64,000 nt of DNA from Methanoculleus caldifontis (GCF_032842345.1 NZ_WBKO01000001.1:186001-250000), one strand, 5' to 3'. Positions 45,482 through 54,647 are shown, counted from the first letter of the stretch. Notes: generated by a model from the sequence alone, not told the origin. A program made the numbers and translations.

Positions 45482-45931
45482 TCATTTATCCGAACAGGTC
45501 TTATCGAGGCCCGTGCCGTTGAGGTCGCAGGAGGGGCAGGGGGCCGCGCCGTTCACCACCCGGTAAGCGTCCGCGAGGACCGCGGAGTTCGCGAGCAGTC
45601 CCGCGATCAGGATCGCTTCGAGGATCTCGGCCCGGGTCGCGCCCTTCGCCATCGCCGACTGCATGTGGTACTCCACGCAGTGGTTACACTTGAGCGCGGC
45701 GCCCACCGCGAGGCTTATAAGCTCGATCACCTTCGGCTCGAGCTGGCTGGTCTCGACGACGGCACCCTTGTAGAGCAGGTGCGAGATGAGGATCTCCGGC
45801 CGTTCCGCCATCCGTTCAAAGATCAGGGGGACCCTGCCGTATTCGGCCTCGATCTCCTTGAGGAGTTCCTTCGCGATCGCGTCCGATCCTCGCTCCCCGA
45901 TCTTCGTGAGTACCTTCTCAAAGTCCATCAC
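45482..45931 (-). CDS. Carboxymuconolactone-decarboxylase/AhpD-like thiol protein
   Basis: A 149-residue all-helical protein with the AhpD-type active site C82-N-H-C85-V-E-Y-H89. The C-terminus adds a second Cys pair, C132-P-S-C135, and C146, beyond the usual family length. Most CMD-fold proteins with CxxC act on thiols or peroxides, so a redox role is likely. It starts 2 bases after the mmp7 stop, which implies co-transcription with the MCR activation genes. Confidence 0.85.
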   Translation of the reverse strand: MMDFEKVLTKIGERGSDAIAKELLKEIEAEYGRVPLIFERMAERPEILISHLLYKGAVVETSQLEPKVIELISLAVGAALKCNHCVEYHMQSAMAKGATRAEILEAILIAGLLANSAVLADAYRVVNGAAPCPSCDLNGTGLDKTCSDK

Positions 45932-45933
45932 AA

Positions 45934-46875
45934 CTACACCAAGATCCTGGTTTCCGAGAAGGGTTTAATCCGTATCAATATGTAATTGCGCATTCGCGAC
46001 GGCGTAACGTCGGCGATATCGCCGATGGTGATCCCGTCGACGACCTCGAGCGACCGTATGGCGGGGGCGTAGGGGTCGTAGGGGAGTTTCACCCGGAGGC
46101 CTTCCATCTGGGCGGTCACCGGCGTCGGGTGCGTCAGCATGCTGATCTCGTGGATCCGCTCCTCGATGATCGCCATCAGGCGGGGAGGGAAGACGGAGAG
46201 CGGGTCCCGGGCGAGGGCGTCCCGCCGGGCGTCCAGGGTGCGGGAGACCTCGTCGACCAGCTCGTCGAGTTTCACAAGCTCCTCAGGGCGCTTGAACCGG
46301 TGCATGATCCGCCCGACCCCTCCGACGTAGCCCTCGACGGGCGGGTCGACGATCCGGACCAGGGTCTCGCGGTCCGGGGCGCCGGTCACCACGATCGGGA
46401 CGTGGATTCCCTGCCGGAGCACCGGGAACTTCTGCCGGATGCACTCCTCGAAATTACCCAGGGTGTAGACGGCGAGGTCGTGCTCGTTGATGACGTCCCG
46501 CTCCTCGTCGTTTAAGTTTGCGATCCGTTTCCCGAACCCCCGCGAGAGTCCGATCATGTTGGTCTTCGCGCCCGACCGCCTGAGATACTCGGCGAGGTCG
46601 CAGGAGGTGTGCGGGAGATGGTGGATCTCGAGGCTCGGGCTGACCACGGCGATCTCGGTCCCGACAAGCGGCGCCTCGGTCACCGTGCCTGCGAGCGGCT
46701 TTGCAATCTCCCGGATCAGTTCGATATCGTCGCGCGGCACGAACGACTGGAGGACGACGTCCTGGGCCATGACGTGCTTCTGCACGATGTAGCCGCCGAG
46801 GTCGTCGATCAGGTCCATGATCTCGTCGTGCCGGTAGACGCCGCCCTTGAAAGTCACCGGCACCAGCGTCGTCAC
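45934..46875 (-). CDS. mmp7: Methanogenesis marker protein 7 (MCR activation complex)
   Basis: A 313-residue protein matching Mmp7, found in all methanogens and in the ATP-dependent MCR activation complex with McrC, Mmp3, Mmp17 and AtwA. Conserved Cys are at CDLAEYL (~93) and NFEECIRQKF. Segments GLSRGFGKRIANLNDEE and IPIVVTGAPDRETLVRIVDPP-like (HVPIVVTGAP) are recognisable. Start overlaps mmp17 by four bases. Activity: assisting two-electron or electron transfer to the Ni(II) F430 state; details from literature on the complex. Confidence 0.92.
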   Translation of the reverse strand: MTTLVPVTFKGGVYRHDEIMDLIDDLGGYIVQKHVMAQDVVLQSFVPRDDIELIREIAKPLAGTVTEAPLVGTEIAVVSPSLEIHHLPHTSCDLAEYLRRSGAKTNMIGLSRGFGKRIANLNDEERDVINEHDLAVYTLGNFEECIRQKFPVLRQGIHVPIVVTGAPDRETLVRIVDPPVEGYVGGVGRIMHRFKRPEELVKLDELVDEVSRTLDARRDALARDPLSVFPPRLMAIIEERIHEISMLTHPTPVTAQMEGLRVKLPYDPYAPAIRSLEVVDGITIGDIADVTPSRMRNYILIRIKPFSETRILV

Positions 46876-47456
46876 AGCGTCACCCCCATCTTTGTAAAGA
46901 GCGGGGCGACAACCTTCTCCACGATGTCGCCCGGCAGGGTATCCTCGCTTGCCACATAGTAAAACTTCTCGTCCCGGATGTACTGGCGGCGGACCTTGAA
47001 CCCTTCGGGGGCGATGTACTGGAGCGCGTAGATGACGTCTTTATGCAGCGATTCGCCCGGATCGGCCACGACCAGCCGGTCGAGCTCCTCCTCCCCGGCA
47101 AGCCCCGCCGGGAGGACGACGGTGAACCGGTCGGGCTGGTCGACGTTCTCTTTCCCGTATCGGGCCCAGAGAACCCGGAGCAGCGGCGCGAGGTAGGTCT
47201 CGTCGCCGATATCGAGGACGATCTCTTTCTCGCCGGAGTTGACGTTCGCAAAATCGCCGACACGGATCGCCCGCGGCATATGCCGGAGCAGCCCGGCGGC
47301 GGCGAAGATCGGGACCTTCGGGTCGACGAAGATGTGCAGCCGGTCGATCACCTTGACCAGATCGAGGTCCTGGAGGACGTCGGCCGCGATCCGCTCGTAG
47401 GCCTCTCTCCCGACGCTGTCGGGCGACTCGACCACGAAGTAGTTCAGCGGGGGCAT
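46872..47456 (-). CDS. mmp17: Methanogenesis marker protein 17 (MCR activation complex)
   Basis: A 194-residue Mmp17. It has no cysteine in its sequence, so it is probably structural within the MCR activation complex. Typical segments are VFVVESPDSVGREAYERIA-like (NYFVVESPDSVGREAYERI), HIFVDPKVPIF and GFKVRRQYIRDEKFYYVASED. It abuts mmp15 and overlaps mmp7. Confidence 0.92.
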   Translation of the reverse strand: MPPLNYFVVESPDSVGREAYERIAADVLQDLDLVKVIDRLHIFVDPKVPIFAAAGLLRHMPRAIRVGDFANVNSGEKEIVLDIGDETYLAPLLRVLWARYGKENVDQPDRFTVVLPAGLAGEEELDRLVVADPGESLHKDVIYALQYIAPEGFKVRRQYIRDEKFYYVASEDTLPGDIVEKVVAPLFTKMGVTL

Positions 47457-48695
47457 CTACTCCCCCTTGATGAACCCGGACGCGAGGAGGGCCGACCCGA
47501 CGGCGCCGATGTACTGCGAGTACGGCGGGACGACGATCTCGGTCTGGAGGAGCCGGCCCATCGCGTAGACCAGGCCCTCGATGAGCGAGGTGCCGCCGAC
47601 CATGATCACCGGCTCCTTGATGTCGACCTCCTGCAACTGCTGTTCGAAGACCTGTTCGGCGACGCTGTGGCAGGCCGCTGCCGCCACGTCCTCCCGCGAG
47701 GACCCGGCGGCGAGCGCGTTCACCAGGCTCTGCGTCCCGAAGACGATGCAGTAACTGTTCATCGGGACGTTCGCGCCCATGCCCTTCATGGCGAGGGGGC
47801 CGAGCTCGGTGATGTCCACGCCGAGGCGCTTTGCGGTCATCTCAAGGAACCGGCCGCTCGCGCCGGCGCAGATCCCGCCCATCGTGAAGGTGCCGGGTAT
47901 CCCGTCGATGACGCTGATCGCCTTGTTGTCCATCCCGCCGATATCGATGACGGTCGCAGCGCCCCGCTGGTGGCCGGCGAGGTAGACGGCACCCTTCGAG
48001 TTCACCGTCAGTTCTTCCTGGACGAGATCGGCGCCGAGGTGTTTGCCGATCAGGAACCGGCCGTAGCCGGTGGTCCCGATCGCCTGGATATCGTCCCGGG
48101 TGAGGCCGGCCATCTCGAGCGCCTGCGCGACGGCGCCGTCGGCGCTCGCGATCACCTCGGTCGTCGGGAGCCAGCCGGTGCCGACGATCTTGTTCTCCTT
48201 CATCACGACCGCTTTCGTGGTGCTCGAACCCGAGTCGACGCCCATCGTGATCCCGGTCTGCTCCTCGCGGGCGAGGAGCGCCCGCCGGCGGGCGATGGTG
48301 GTCAGGGCCTCCATCCTCGTGAGGAGGGTGCCCGCGGTCGTCCGCTCGGTGAAGGAGTAACTCACCACGGGCAGCCGGGAGTGCTCGTGGATGTAGCGCC
48401 GGAGTTCATTTCGGACGATCGCCGCCTCGGCGCACCGGAAACAGGTGCCGATGAAGACCCCGTCCGCGTCGACCTTCCCGTCGACCAGGGCTTTGCCCCG
48501 GGCGATCATCAGTTTTAAGTCGGCGCTCCGGACGTCGAGGCCGAAGGCGTCGACCGCCCGCTCGACGTCGGCGAGAGCGATGTCGGGGAAGAAGACCTCG
48601 GCGTCCACCGACTCGGCGGCGTCGTAGATCTCCTTCTGGATCCCGCTGTACTCCGGCCCGCAGGAGAGCTGGGCGATCCGGACCTTCCGGCTCAT
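47457..48695 (-). CDS. mmp15: Methanogenesis marker protein 15 (BadF/BcrA-type ATPase domain)
   Basis: A 412-residue protein with an ASKHA ATPase fold ([14 protein letters not shown] at ~150 and [12 protein letters not shown] near the end) related to activators of 2-hydroxyacyl-CoA dehydratase. The [11 protein letters not shown] and NSYCIVFG segments supply conserved Cys that ligate a [4Fe-4S] cluster in the activator family. Extra Cys occur at [10 protein letters not shown] and GTCFRCAE. Start at 48695 overlaps the mmp5 stop by four bases; the long upstream extension is spurious. Confidence 0.9.
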   Translation of the reverse strand: MSRKVRIAQLSCGPEYSGIQKEIYDAAESVDAEVFFPDIALADVERAVDAFGLDVRSADLKLMIARGKALVDGKVDADGVFIGTCFRCAEAAIVRNELRRYIHEHSRLPVVSYSFTERTTAGTLLTRMEALTTIARRRALLAREEQTGITMGVDSGSSTTKAVVMKENKIVGTGWLPTTEVIASADGAVAQALEMAGLTRDDIQAIGTTGYGRFLIGKHLGADLVQEELTVNSKGAVYLAGHQRGAATVIDIGGMDNKAISVIDGIPGTFTMGGICAGASGRFLEMTAKRLGVDITELGPLAMKGMGANVPMNSYCIVFGTQSLVNALAAGSSREDVAAAACHSVAEQVFEQQLQEVDIKEPVIMVGGTSLIEGLVYAMGRLLQTEIVVPPYSQYIGAVGSALLASGFIKGE

Positions 48696-49144
48696 GATTC
48701 GCCTCCTTTCGGGAGGCTCGTGAGGAACTTCCTGACGGCGGCGACGAACTCGATGCCCTCTTCGTCGGTCGTCGGGTACTTCAGTTCCAGGATCGGCATA
48801 TCCTTCTGGCGCAGGGAGAAGAGGATCAACTCGTCGGTGCGGGCGCAGCCCATGCACCCGAACGCGAGGTCTGCGTCGGTGACGATGATCGCGGCCTCAG
48901 CCTCCTCGATGAGGGGGCCGTAGATCGCCATCCGGCCCCGGACGCCGGACGGCACCTCGACCGCAGCATATTTCAGGCCGCGCTTGGGGTCTTCGGGCGT
49001 GATCTGGAGGGGCGGGGAGTCGACCCCGGCGGTCTGTATCCGCTCCCGGATACCGAGGGCTGCACCGAGCGGCTTATGCCCGAACCGGGCCACAAGGTCG
49101 GAGAGGATGAGGCTCGTTGCAGGGTAGATAAACACCTTTGCCAT
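48692..49144 (-). CDS. mmp5: Methanogenesis marker protein 5
   Basis: A 150-residue Mmp5, conserved in methanogens with unknown activity. The CxxC pair in [11 protein letters not shown] is its only metal-like site. It starts [18 protein letters not shown]. Gap of 4 bases to mmp6 and ATGA overlap with mmp15 place it in the marker operon. Confidence 0.9.
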   Translation of the reverse strand: MAKVFIYPATSLILSDLVARFGHKPLGAALGIRERIQTAGVDSPPLQITPEDPKRGLKYAAVEVPSGVRGRMAIYGPLIEEAEAAIIVTDADLAFGCMGCARTDELILFSLRQKDMPILELKYPTTDEEGIEFVAAVRKFLTSLPKGGES

Positions 49145-49148
49145 TTGT

Positions 49149-49625
49149 TCAGGACTCCTCTGTCTCTATCAGTTCTTGCAGTCGTTTGATATCGAGTAGC
49201 GGTCTCTTCCCGCGTGCAGGCGGCACCGCCGGCTTCTCCGGCTCCTCAGGCTCCTCGCCCCGCCGGTCGAGTTCCTCGAGGCCGCGGGTGATGTAGCGGA
49301 GGACCCGGAACTCCCGTTCATGGCCGAGGTAGCCCGGCCTCGCCCCGCCGAGGTTCGCCCGGCAGCGTCTCGGGTCGCCCGGAGGGAACCCCCGGTCCTT
49401 GACGAAGATGTGGACGGGGTCGAAGGTCCGGATCTCCTCGATGAGTTTCTCGACGGCCTCCGGTTCGCCGGTCACCTGGAGCCCGAAACAGGTCTCTTTG
49501 ATCAGGACGCCTTCGGAGGCCTCGTATGCTCTGAGGGCGAGCTCGCCCGCGGTCATCGTCGGCGACTCGACGAAGACGTATTTGGTCACCGTGCCGACGT
49601 AGTCGGGGGTATAATCAGCCATCAC
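49149..49625 (-). CDS. mmp6: Methanogenesis marker protein 6
   Basis: A 158-residue Mmp6. It begins YTPDYVGTVTKYVFVESP and has KETCFGLQVTGE and PGDPRRCRANLGGARPGYLGHEREFRVLRYI. The C-terminus is a Pro/Glu-rich linker plus a short helical end. It overlaps mmp3 by four bases. Function unknown. Confidence 0.9.
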   Translation of the reverse strand: MMADYTPDYVGTVTKYVFVESPTMTAGELALRAYEASEGVLIKETCFGLQVTGEPEAVEKLIEEIRTFDPVHIFVKDRGFPPGDPRRCRANLGGARPGYLGHEREFRVLRYITRGLEELDRRGEEPEEPEKPAVPPARGKRPLLDIKRLQELIETEES

Positions 49626-51151
49626 TTCACCTCTCGCACGTATATCGTCGCTCCCTCGCGCATTTTCGGGAGGTCTCCGGCATCGAGGACCTTCCCGATG
49701 ACGTTCGTCCCTGTAAGCGGCTCGGAGGTCGGGCCGAACTCGGCGTTCGGCGTCGTCCGGATGCCGACCATGCCGGCACCCCGCCGGGAGTCGTTCGTCA
49801 TCGCGAGGGTGTAGGCCGGGACCTCGCCTGTCGGGGTGTTCTCCGGGATTATCCCGACGCCCTTCGCGATCTTAGGCTTGAAGAGGAAGACGTCCTCGAA
49901 CTGGAAGGCGAGCGGCATCTTCCCGACGGCGTGGTGCTTGAGCCCGGTCACCTCGCGGAAGATAGTGACCGACCGGGGCGCGGCGGCCTCGTCGAGGGTG
50001 ATGCTGACGACGGACCCGGACGGCTCCGTCGCGACCCGGACCGCTCCCGCGGCGAGGACCTCGAGGGTCGTCGCCGGGGTCTGGCCGACCACCACGCGGT
50101 CGCCCTCATCCCCGTCCGCGGCAAAAGCGATCCCGCGCCGGGCGGCGACCTCCCCCGCCTCCGCAAGGCTGAGGCCGACGAGGTCGAACTGCTCCGGCTT
50201 CGCCCGGATGGCGAGGAGGTCCCCCTCCCCGGCGAACCGGACGAGTTCGAGGCCGTGGACGACCTTCCCGACGACGGTATGCACCGGGCTTGCCGAGACC
50301 CCCTGCGTGTAGATGTAGACGGCTCCCGTCGACTTCCCGGCGGTCCTGACCGTGACGGTCCCCTCGAGCCGGGGCCCGGAGAACTCCGGGGGGACTTTCG
50401 TCGGGACCAGGTGCGGGTCGAGGATATGGGTGCTGCTCGAGCGGCCCACCCGGAACCGGCCGCCCTGGACGGAGAGGAGGAAGTGCTCGACGCTCCGGGC
50501 GGTCCGGGTATCGAACCCGTCCTCCCCGGCGCCCTGGACCTCCGCCTCCACGAACGTGACGACCTGCATCCCGTCCTCGAGCGGCAGTTCCGCGTCGCGG
50601 GTGATGGTCGCGTGAGAACGGTCGGCACGGCGGAGGATCCGCTCGAGCCCCGTGACCCGGTCGCCCTCGCCGAGACGGTCGAGCAAACCCCGGCCGGTCA
50701 CGACCCTGCCGATGACGCCGCCGTCCGCCGGGGCGCCGTAGTCGGCGGTATGCCTCATGCGGGCGAAGATCAGGTAGGATTGAGCGGGGTCGTAGCCCCC
50801 GCAGCCGAGGACGACGTCGCCGCGCTCGTACCGCCCCGGTGCCCGTGCCGGCCGGATGTTCGACTCGAACGGGCCGAGAGCGGCGGCGTAGCGGTCCTGC
50901 CAGTGGAGGTTGAGCCGGTCGGCAAGCCCGGGCCGGAGGAGCCGGGCGGTGAACGCCGGATCCGCCACCTCGACGACGAACTCGCCGGCCGTGGTGACGA
51001 ACCTGACCTCCTGCGACTCCGCCGCATCCTCCTCGAGCGCCGGCCGGATGACGGCGACACTGAACCGGAAGTCCCACTCCGGGAGGAGATCCCCCAGCCG
51101 GGAACCCGCTGGAACCTCAACACGCTTTCCGTCCAGGTGGATCTCCATCAT
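49622..51151 (-). CDS. mmp3: Methanogenesis marker protein 3 (MCR activation complex)
   Basis: A 509-residue Mmp3. It has a ubiquitin-like beta-grasp N-terminus (MEIHLDGKRVEVPAGSRL) and cyclophilin-like segments in the middle (VYIYTQGVSASPVHTVVGKVVHGLELV; GFARRTPNAEFG-type end IRTTPNAEFGPTSEPLTGTNVIGKVL). The Cys in LGCGGYDP is the clearest candidate ligand. Known as part of the MCR activation complex. Start is ATG 51151 or ATG 51148, both just behind GAGGTGA. Confidence 0.92.
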   Translation of the reverse strand: MMEIHLDGKRVEVPAGSRLGDLLPEWDFRFSVAVIRPALEEDAAESQEVRFVTTAGEFVVEVADPAFTARLLRPGLADRLNLHWQDRYAAALGPFESNIRPARAPGRYERGDVVLGCGGYDPAQSYLIFARMRHTADYGAPADGGVIGRVVTGRGLLDRLGEGDRVTGLERILRRADRSHATITRDAELPLEDGMQVVTFVEAEVQGAGEDGFDTRTARSVEHFLLSVQGGRFRVGRSSSTHILDPHLVPTKVPPEFSGPRLEGTVTVRTAGKSTGAVYIYTQGVSASPVHTVVGKVVHGLELVRFAGEGDLLAIRAKPEQFDLVGLSLAEAGEVAARRGIAFAADGDEGDRVVVGQTPATTLEVLAAGAVRVATEPSGSVVSITLDEAAAPRSVTIFREVTGLKHHAVGKMPLAFQFEDVFLFKPKIAKGVGIIPENTPTGEVPAYTLAMTNDSRRGAGMVGIRTTPNAEFGPTSEPLTGTNVIGKVLDAGDLPKMREGATIYVREVK

Positions 51152-51156
51152 TCACC

Positions 51157-52770
51157 TCAGGAGGCGCCGCCGCCTCCCATCACCTTTCGTTCTTCCTCGG
51201 TGAGGTGAGCGAGCACCTCTTCCGTCGGCCCCATCTTGATGATCTTGCCCCCCCGCATGAGGGCAACCCTGTCGCAGATGTCGCGCACGAACTCCATGTC
51301 GTGAGAGACCACGATAAAGGTCTCGTCCATCTCCTCGCGGGCGTGGAGGATCGAGTGTTTCACGTCGATCTTCGTGATGGGGTCCATCGTCCCGGTCGGC
51401 TCGTCGAGGACGATCAGCAGGGGCTCGCGGATGAGGACCTGGGCGAGCGCCACCCGGTGCTTCTCGCCCTCGGAGAGCTGGCCCGGATACCGCTCCAGGA
51501 TCTCCTTGCTCTTCTCGGGGGTGAACCCTGCCATCCCGAGGGTGATGATCGCCTTTCGCATCGCGAGTTCTTTCGGGAACTCAAGGCCTATCGCGTCGGT
51601 GAGATTGTCGAGCACCGTCCGGTGCGGGTAGAGGTCGTACTCCTGGTGGAGGAGGCCGATGTAGCCCTTCGCACGCCCCCGGTTCTCGATGCCGGGTTTG
51701 GTCATATCGATCCAGTCCTCGCCGATCCGGATGTTCATCTCGCCGCTGGTGGGCTCGAGGATCCCGGAGATGATCCTTGAGAGGGTCGTCTTCCCCGCAC
51801 CGCTCTTGCCGATGATCCCGAAGATCTCCTTCTCGCCAACGTCGTAGGAGACGCCGTTGACCGCCCGGACCACGCCCCTGTCGACCGAGAGGTAGCGTTT
51901 GACGACGTCCCGGGCGACCAGGATCTTCTCGCCGACCTCCGTGACCTCGTGCTGCTCGGCATCGCTGTAGTTCTCCATGAACCGGCCGATGATCTCCTCG
52001 GGGGCGCCGATACACTTGATCTCCCCGTTCTCAAGGAGGATGGCCCGGTCCACGACGTCTTTGATGACGTTTGAGAAGTGGGACGTGATCACCATCGCCA
52101 TATCGTTCTGCTCGGCGCTCTCGATGAGCATCCGGTGGACGAGGGTGGCGGTCTCCGGGTCGAGCGTCCCGGTCGGTTCGTCGGCATACAGCATGAACGG
52201 GTTCTTCGCGAGCTGCCGGGCGAGCACCACCCGCTGCTTCTCGCCGCCGGAGAGGTCGCGGGCGATGTGCATCATCCGGTGGGAGAGCCTGACCTGGTCG
52301 ATGAGGTCCGCGGCCCTGCTGACCGCCCTCTCCGGGGGGTAGCCGATGTCGTCGAGCGCCCGGAGGATGTTCTCGATCACCCGGTCGTCGCCGTAGAGGG
52401 CGAACGTCCGCTGGAACATGATCGCGGTCCTGCGCATGATCCGCCGTTTCATCCCCTCGCTCTCCTCCGTCCAGAAGTCGACGTCCACGGGCTTGAGTTC
52501 GCCGCCGCACGCAGGGCACGGCTTCCCCACCTCGCTCGGGACACCGATGTATTCGCATCGGTCGCAGGCAGCGACGTGGTAGACGATCGATCCCCGTGTC
52601 GGGGGCTGGTCCACACCCCGCATGAGATGCATGAGAACAGTCTTGCCGGCCCCGCTTCTCCCGATAATGCCGACAGTCTCTCCCTCCGCCACCTCGAAGT
52701 TGATGCCTTTGAGTACAACGGTCCCGTTGAACTCCATACAGAGGTCCTTTACCGTGATGAGTGGGGTCAT
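51157..52770 (-). CDS. atwA: MCR activation ATPase AtwA (component A2)
   Basis: A 537-residue tandem ABC ATPase, the energy-providing component of methyl-coenzyme M reductase activation. ABC1: Walker A GRSGAGKT (37-44), signature LSGGEKQR, Walker B LYADEPTGTLD. ABC2: Walker A GKSGAGKT near 325, signature LSEGEKHR, Walker B IVLDEPTGTMD. Between Walker A and the Q-loop of ABC1 is an inserted four-Cys zinc ribbon (C69, C72, C85, C88). GAGGAGCTC upstream of the ATG at 52770 fits a ribosome binding site. Confidence 0.96.
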   Translation of the reverse strand: MTPLITVKDLCMEFNGTVVLKGINFEVAEGETVGIIGRSGAGKTVLMHLMRGVDQPPTRGSIVYHVAACDRCEYIGVPSEVGKPCPACGGELKPVDVDFWTEESEGMKRRIMRRTAIMFQRTFALYGDDRVIENILRALDDIGYPPERAVSRAADLIDQVRLSHRMMHIARDLSGGEKQRVVLARQLAKNPFMLYADEPTGTLDPETATLVHRMLIESAEQNDMAMVITSHFSNVIKDVVDRAILLENGEIKCIGAPEEIIGRFMENYSDAEQHEVTEVGEKILVARDVVKRYLSVDRGVVRAVNGVSYDVGEKEIFGIIGKSGAGKTTLSRIISGILEPTSGEMNIRIGEDWIDMTKPGIENRGRAKGYIGLLHQEYDLYPHRTVLDNLTDAIGLEFPKELAMRKAIITLGMAGFTPEKSKEILERYPGQLSEGEKHRVALAQVLIREPLLIVLDEPTGTMDPITKIDVKHSILHAREEMDETFIVVSHDMEFVRDICDRVALMRGGKIIKMGPTEEVLAHLTEEERKVMGGGGAS

Positions 52771-52788
52771 ATTGAGCTCCTCGCTAAA

Positions 52789-53661
52789 CTAGTCTTCTCG
52801 TGGTATCATATTAGAGTTTATATTGTTGCATTTCTTTCCGGGCGCCTCGGTGCCGTTGAGGAGTTCCTCCACGATGCCGGGCACCTCGCTGACGTTCCGG
52901 ATCACGCGGTCGACGCTGGTATAGAGGATCTCGGGTTTCCGGTCGGACTGCTGCTCGGTCAGCACTGCGAGATCCGCCTTCCGGAAGGCGTTGAGGTCGT
53001 TGATGGCGTCGCCGACCATGACGACTCTGTCGTACTGCTCCTGGAGGTCTTCGACGATCCGGGCCTTCATCGAGGGCGTGGCAACGCCGTAGACCCGCTC
53101 CCGGGGGATGCCGAGGTAGTCGCCCATCCGCTCGAGCTTCGCCACCCGGTCGCCGGAGGCTATGTAGGCGGGGACGCCGAGCCGGTGCAGTTCGCTGATC
53201 GCCTCTCGTGCGCCGTCGAACGGCCTCCCGCCGGTCGTCACCGCGAACTCGATGCAGGAGAGGTCCATGTTCAGGATCACGCCGCTGTTCATGGTGACGA
53301 TCGACTCCCGCCTGCAGCACCGCCAGACCTCGCGGATGCAGGCCTGGAGGTCGGCGATCCGGGCATGTCCTTCCGAGTAGAGGAGGGCACCGACCTCCTC
53401 GGCGGGGATGACCCGCCGGGAACAGGCCACCCCAAAACCCACCGACCGCTCGACGAGGAACTTCGAGAGGAGCTGGCCCTCCGGCGCCTCGATGACGTCG
53501 CGGGAGTGGAGGTGGAGGACGACGAGCACCCTCGCCTCGTCGCCGAAGGTGAGCGTCGTGGTCTCGACCTCGATCAGCATCTCGTCGTGGAGGAGATCGC
53601 GTGCTACGCGGTAGGTCCTAAGAAGCGTGCCCGCACTGTCAAAAACAACGGCAACCGACAT
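52789..53661 (-). CDS. HAD-superfamily protein (soluble P-type-ATPase-like, DxA motif)
   Basis: A 290-residue HAD protein. Motif I is VVFDSAGTLL: the nucleophile D8 is kept, but the second Asp of the usual DxD is A10. Motif IV VGDAINDLNAF and motif II TTGGR are present. An N-terminal cap/insert (~20-140) precedes the core. A DxA motif occurs in phosphonoacetaldehyde hydrolases, but this is not a phosphonatase neighbour. It is the first gene of the atwA-mmp transcript (18-base gap), so a role in MCR activation or nucleotide/phosphate handling is plausible but unproved. Confidence 0.8.
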   Translation of the reverse strand: MSVAVVFDSAGTLLRTYRVARDLLHDEMLIEVETTTLTFGDEARVLVVLHLHSRDVIEAPEGQLLSKFLVERSVGFGVACSRRVIPAEEVGALLYSEGHARIADLQACIREVWRCCRRESIVTMNSGVILNMDLSCIEFAVTTGGRPFDGAREAISELHRLGVPAYIASGDRVAKLERMGDYLGIPRERVYGVATPSMKARIVEDLQEQYDRVVMVGDAINDLNAFRKADLAVLTEQQSDRKPEILYTSVDRVIRNVSEVPGIVEELLNGTEAPGKKCNNINSNMIPRED

Positions 53662-53717
53662 TCGAGCCCACGCCAACAGGTCTATGTAGTTTCTGGTCGT
53701 CTCTTCAATGAAGACTT

Positions 53718-54647
53718 ATGGTACTGAGTGAGACGGCAGAACGCATAAAGAGTATGGAGATCCGGGGCGCCGGCAGGATCGCCCGGGCGGCCGCCCTTGC
53801 GCTGGCCGATTACGCCGGAACGCTCGATACGTCCGACCCCGACGTCTTCCGGCGTGAGATGCGGAACGCGGCAGATACGCTCACCGGGACCCGGCCGACG
53901 GCCGTCTCGCTCCCGAACGCGGTGCGCTACGTGATGCGGGCTCTGGACTCGTTTGAGTCCGTCGAGGCCGGGCGGAGCGCGGTCGTCCGGCAGGCGGCGG
54001 CGTTCGTGGAGGAGTCCGAGCACGCGATAGGGAGGATAGCGGCGATCGGGGCACGCCACATCTCCGACGGCGACGTCCTGATGACCCACTGCAACTCCGA
54101 GGCGGCGCTCTCGTGCATCCTCGAGGCCCACCGGCAGGGGAAGGAACTTGAGGTCTACGCGACGGAAGTGCGCCCTCGCGGCCAGGGCCTCGTCACGATC
54201 AGGGCACTGAACGACGCCGGGATCAAGACGAACTACATCATCGATTCCGCCGTCCGCTACTTCATCAACGACGTCGACCTCGTCTTCGTCGGCGCCGACG
54301 CGATCGCGGTGAACGGGGCGGTGGTGAACAAGATCGGGACCGCCCAGATCGCCCATGCCGCGCACGAGGCCCGGACGAACGTCATCGTCGCGGCCGAGAC
54401 CTATAAGTTTGCTCCGAGGACGATCCTCGGCGAACTGATCGAGATCGAGGAGCGGGACCCCTACGAGGTGCTCCCCCGCGAGGAGGCGGAGAGGCTCCCC
54501 TTCGTGCGGGTCAGGAACCCGGCCTTCGACGTGACGCCCGCGGAGTACATCGACCTGATCGTCACCGAGCAGGGGGCGATCCCGCCGGGGCTCGCGTTCA
54601 CGGTGATAAGGGATTACCTGGGGTGGAAGATCGAGGAACTGCGGTGA
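53718..54647 (+). CDS. Ribose-1,5-bisphosphate isomerase
   Basis: A 309-residue eIF2B-like isomerase. The catalytic Cys is C125 (MTHCNSEAA) and the acid D194 (FVGADAIAVNG), equivalent to the characterised Cys133/Asp202 of the Thermococcus enzyme. It turns ribose 1,5-bisphosphate into ribulose 1,5-bisphosphate in the AMP/RuBisCO-III pathway for nucleotide salvage. The partner AMP phosphorylase and RuBisCO genes are not in the window. Divergent from the HAD-headed marker operon (56-base gap), with a TATA-like TCTATGTAG at about 53681. Confidence 0.92.
   Translation: MVLSETAERIKSMEIRGAGRIARAAALALADYAGTLDTSDPDVFRREMRNAADTLTGTRPTAVSLPNAVRYVMRALDSFESVEAGRSAVVRQAAAFVEESEHAIGRIAAIGARHISDGDVLMTHCNSEAALSCILEAHRQGKELEVYATEVRPRGQGLVTIRALNDAGIKTNYIIDSAVRYFINDVDLVFVGADAIAVNGAVVNKIGTAQIAHAAHEARTNVIVAAETYKFAPRTILGELIEIEERDPYEVLPREEAERLPFVRVRNPAFDVTPAEYIDLIVTEQGAIPPGLAFTVIRDYLGWKIEELR

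Noticed and set aside
48696-48857. 54-residue N-terminal extension of Mmp15
   Set aside because: Encoded by the shadow of mmp5 on the same strand in another frame; conserved start is ATG 48695.
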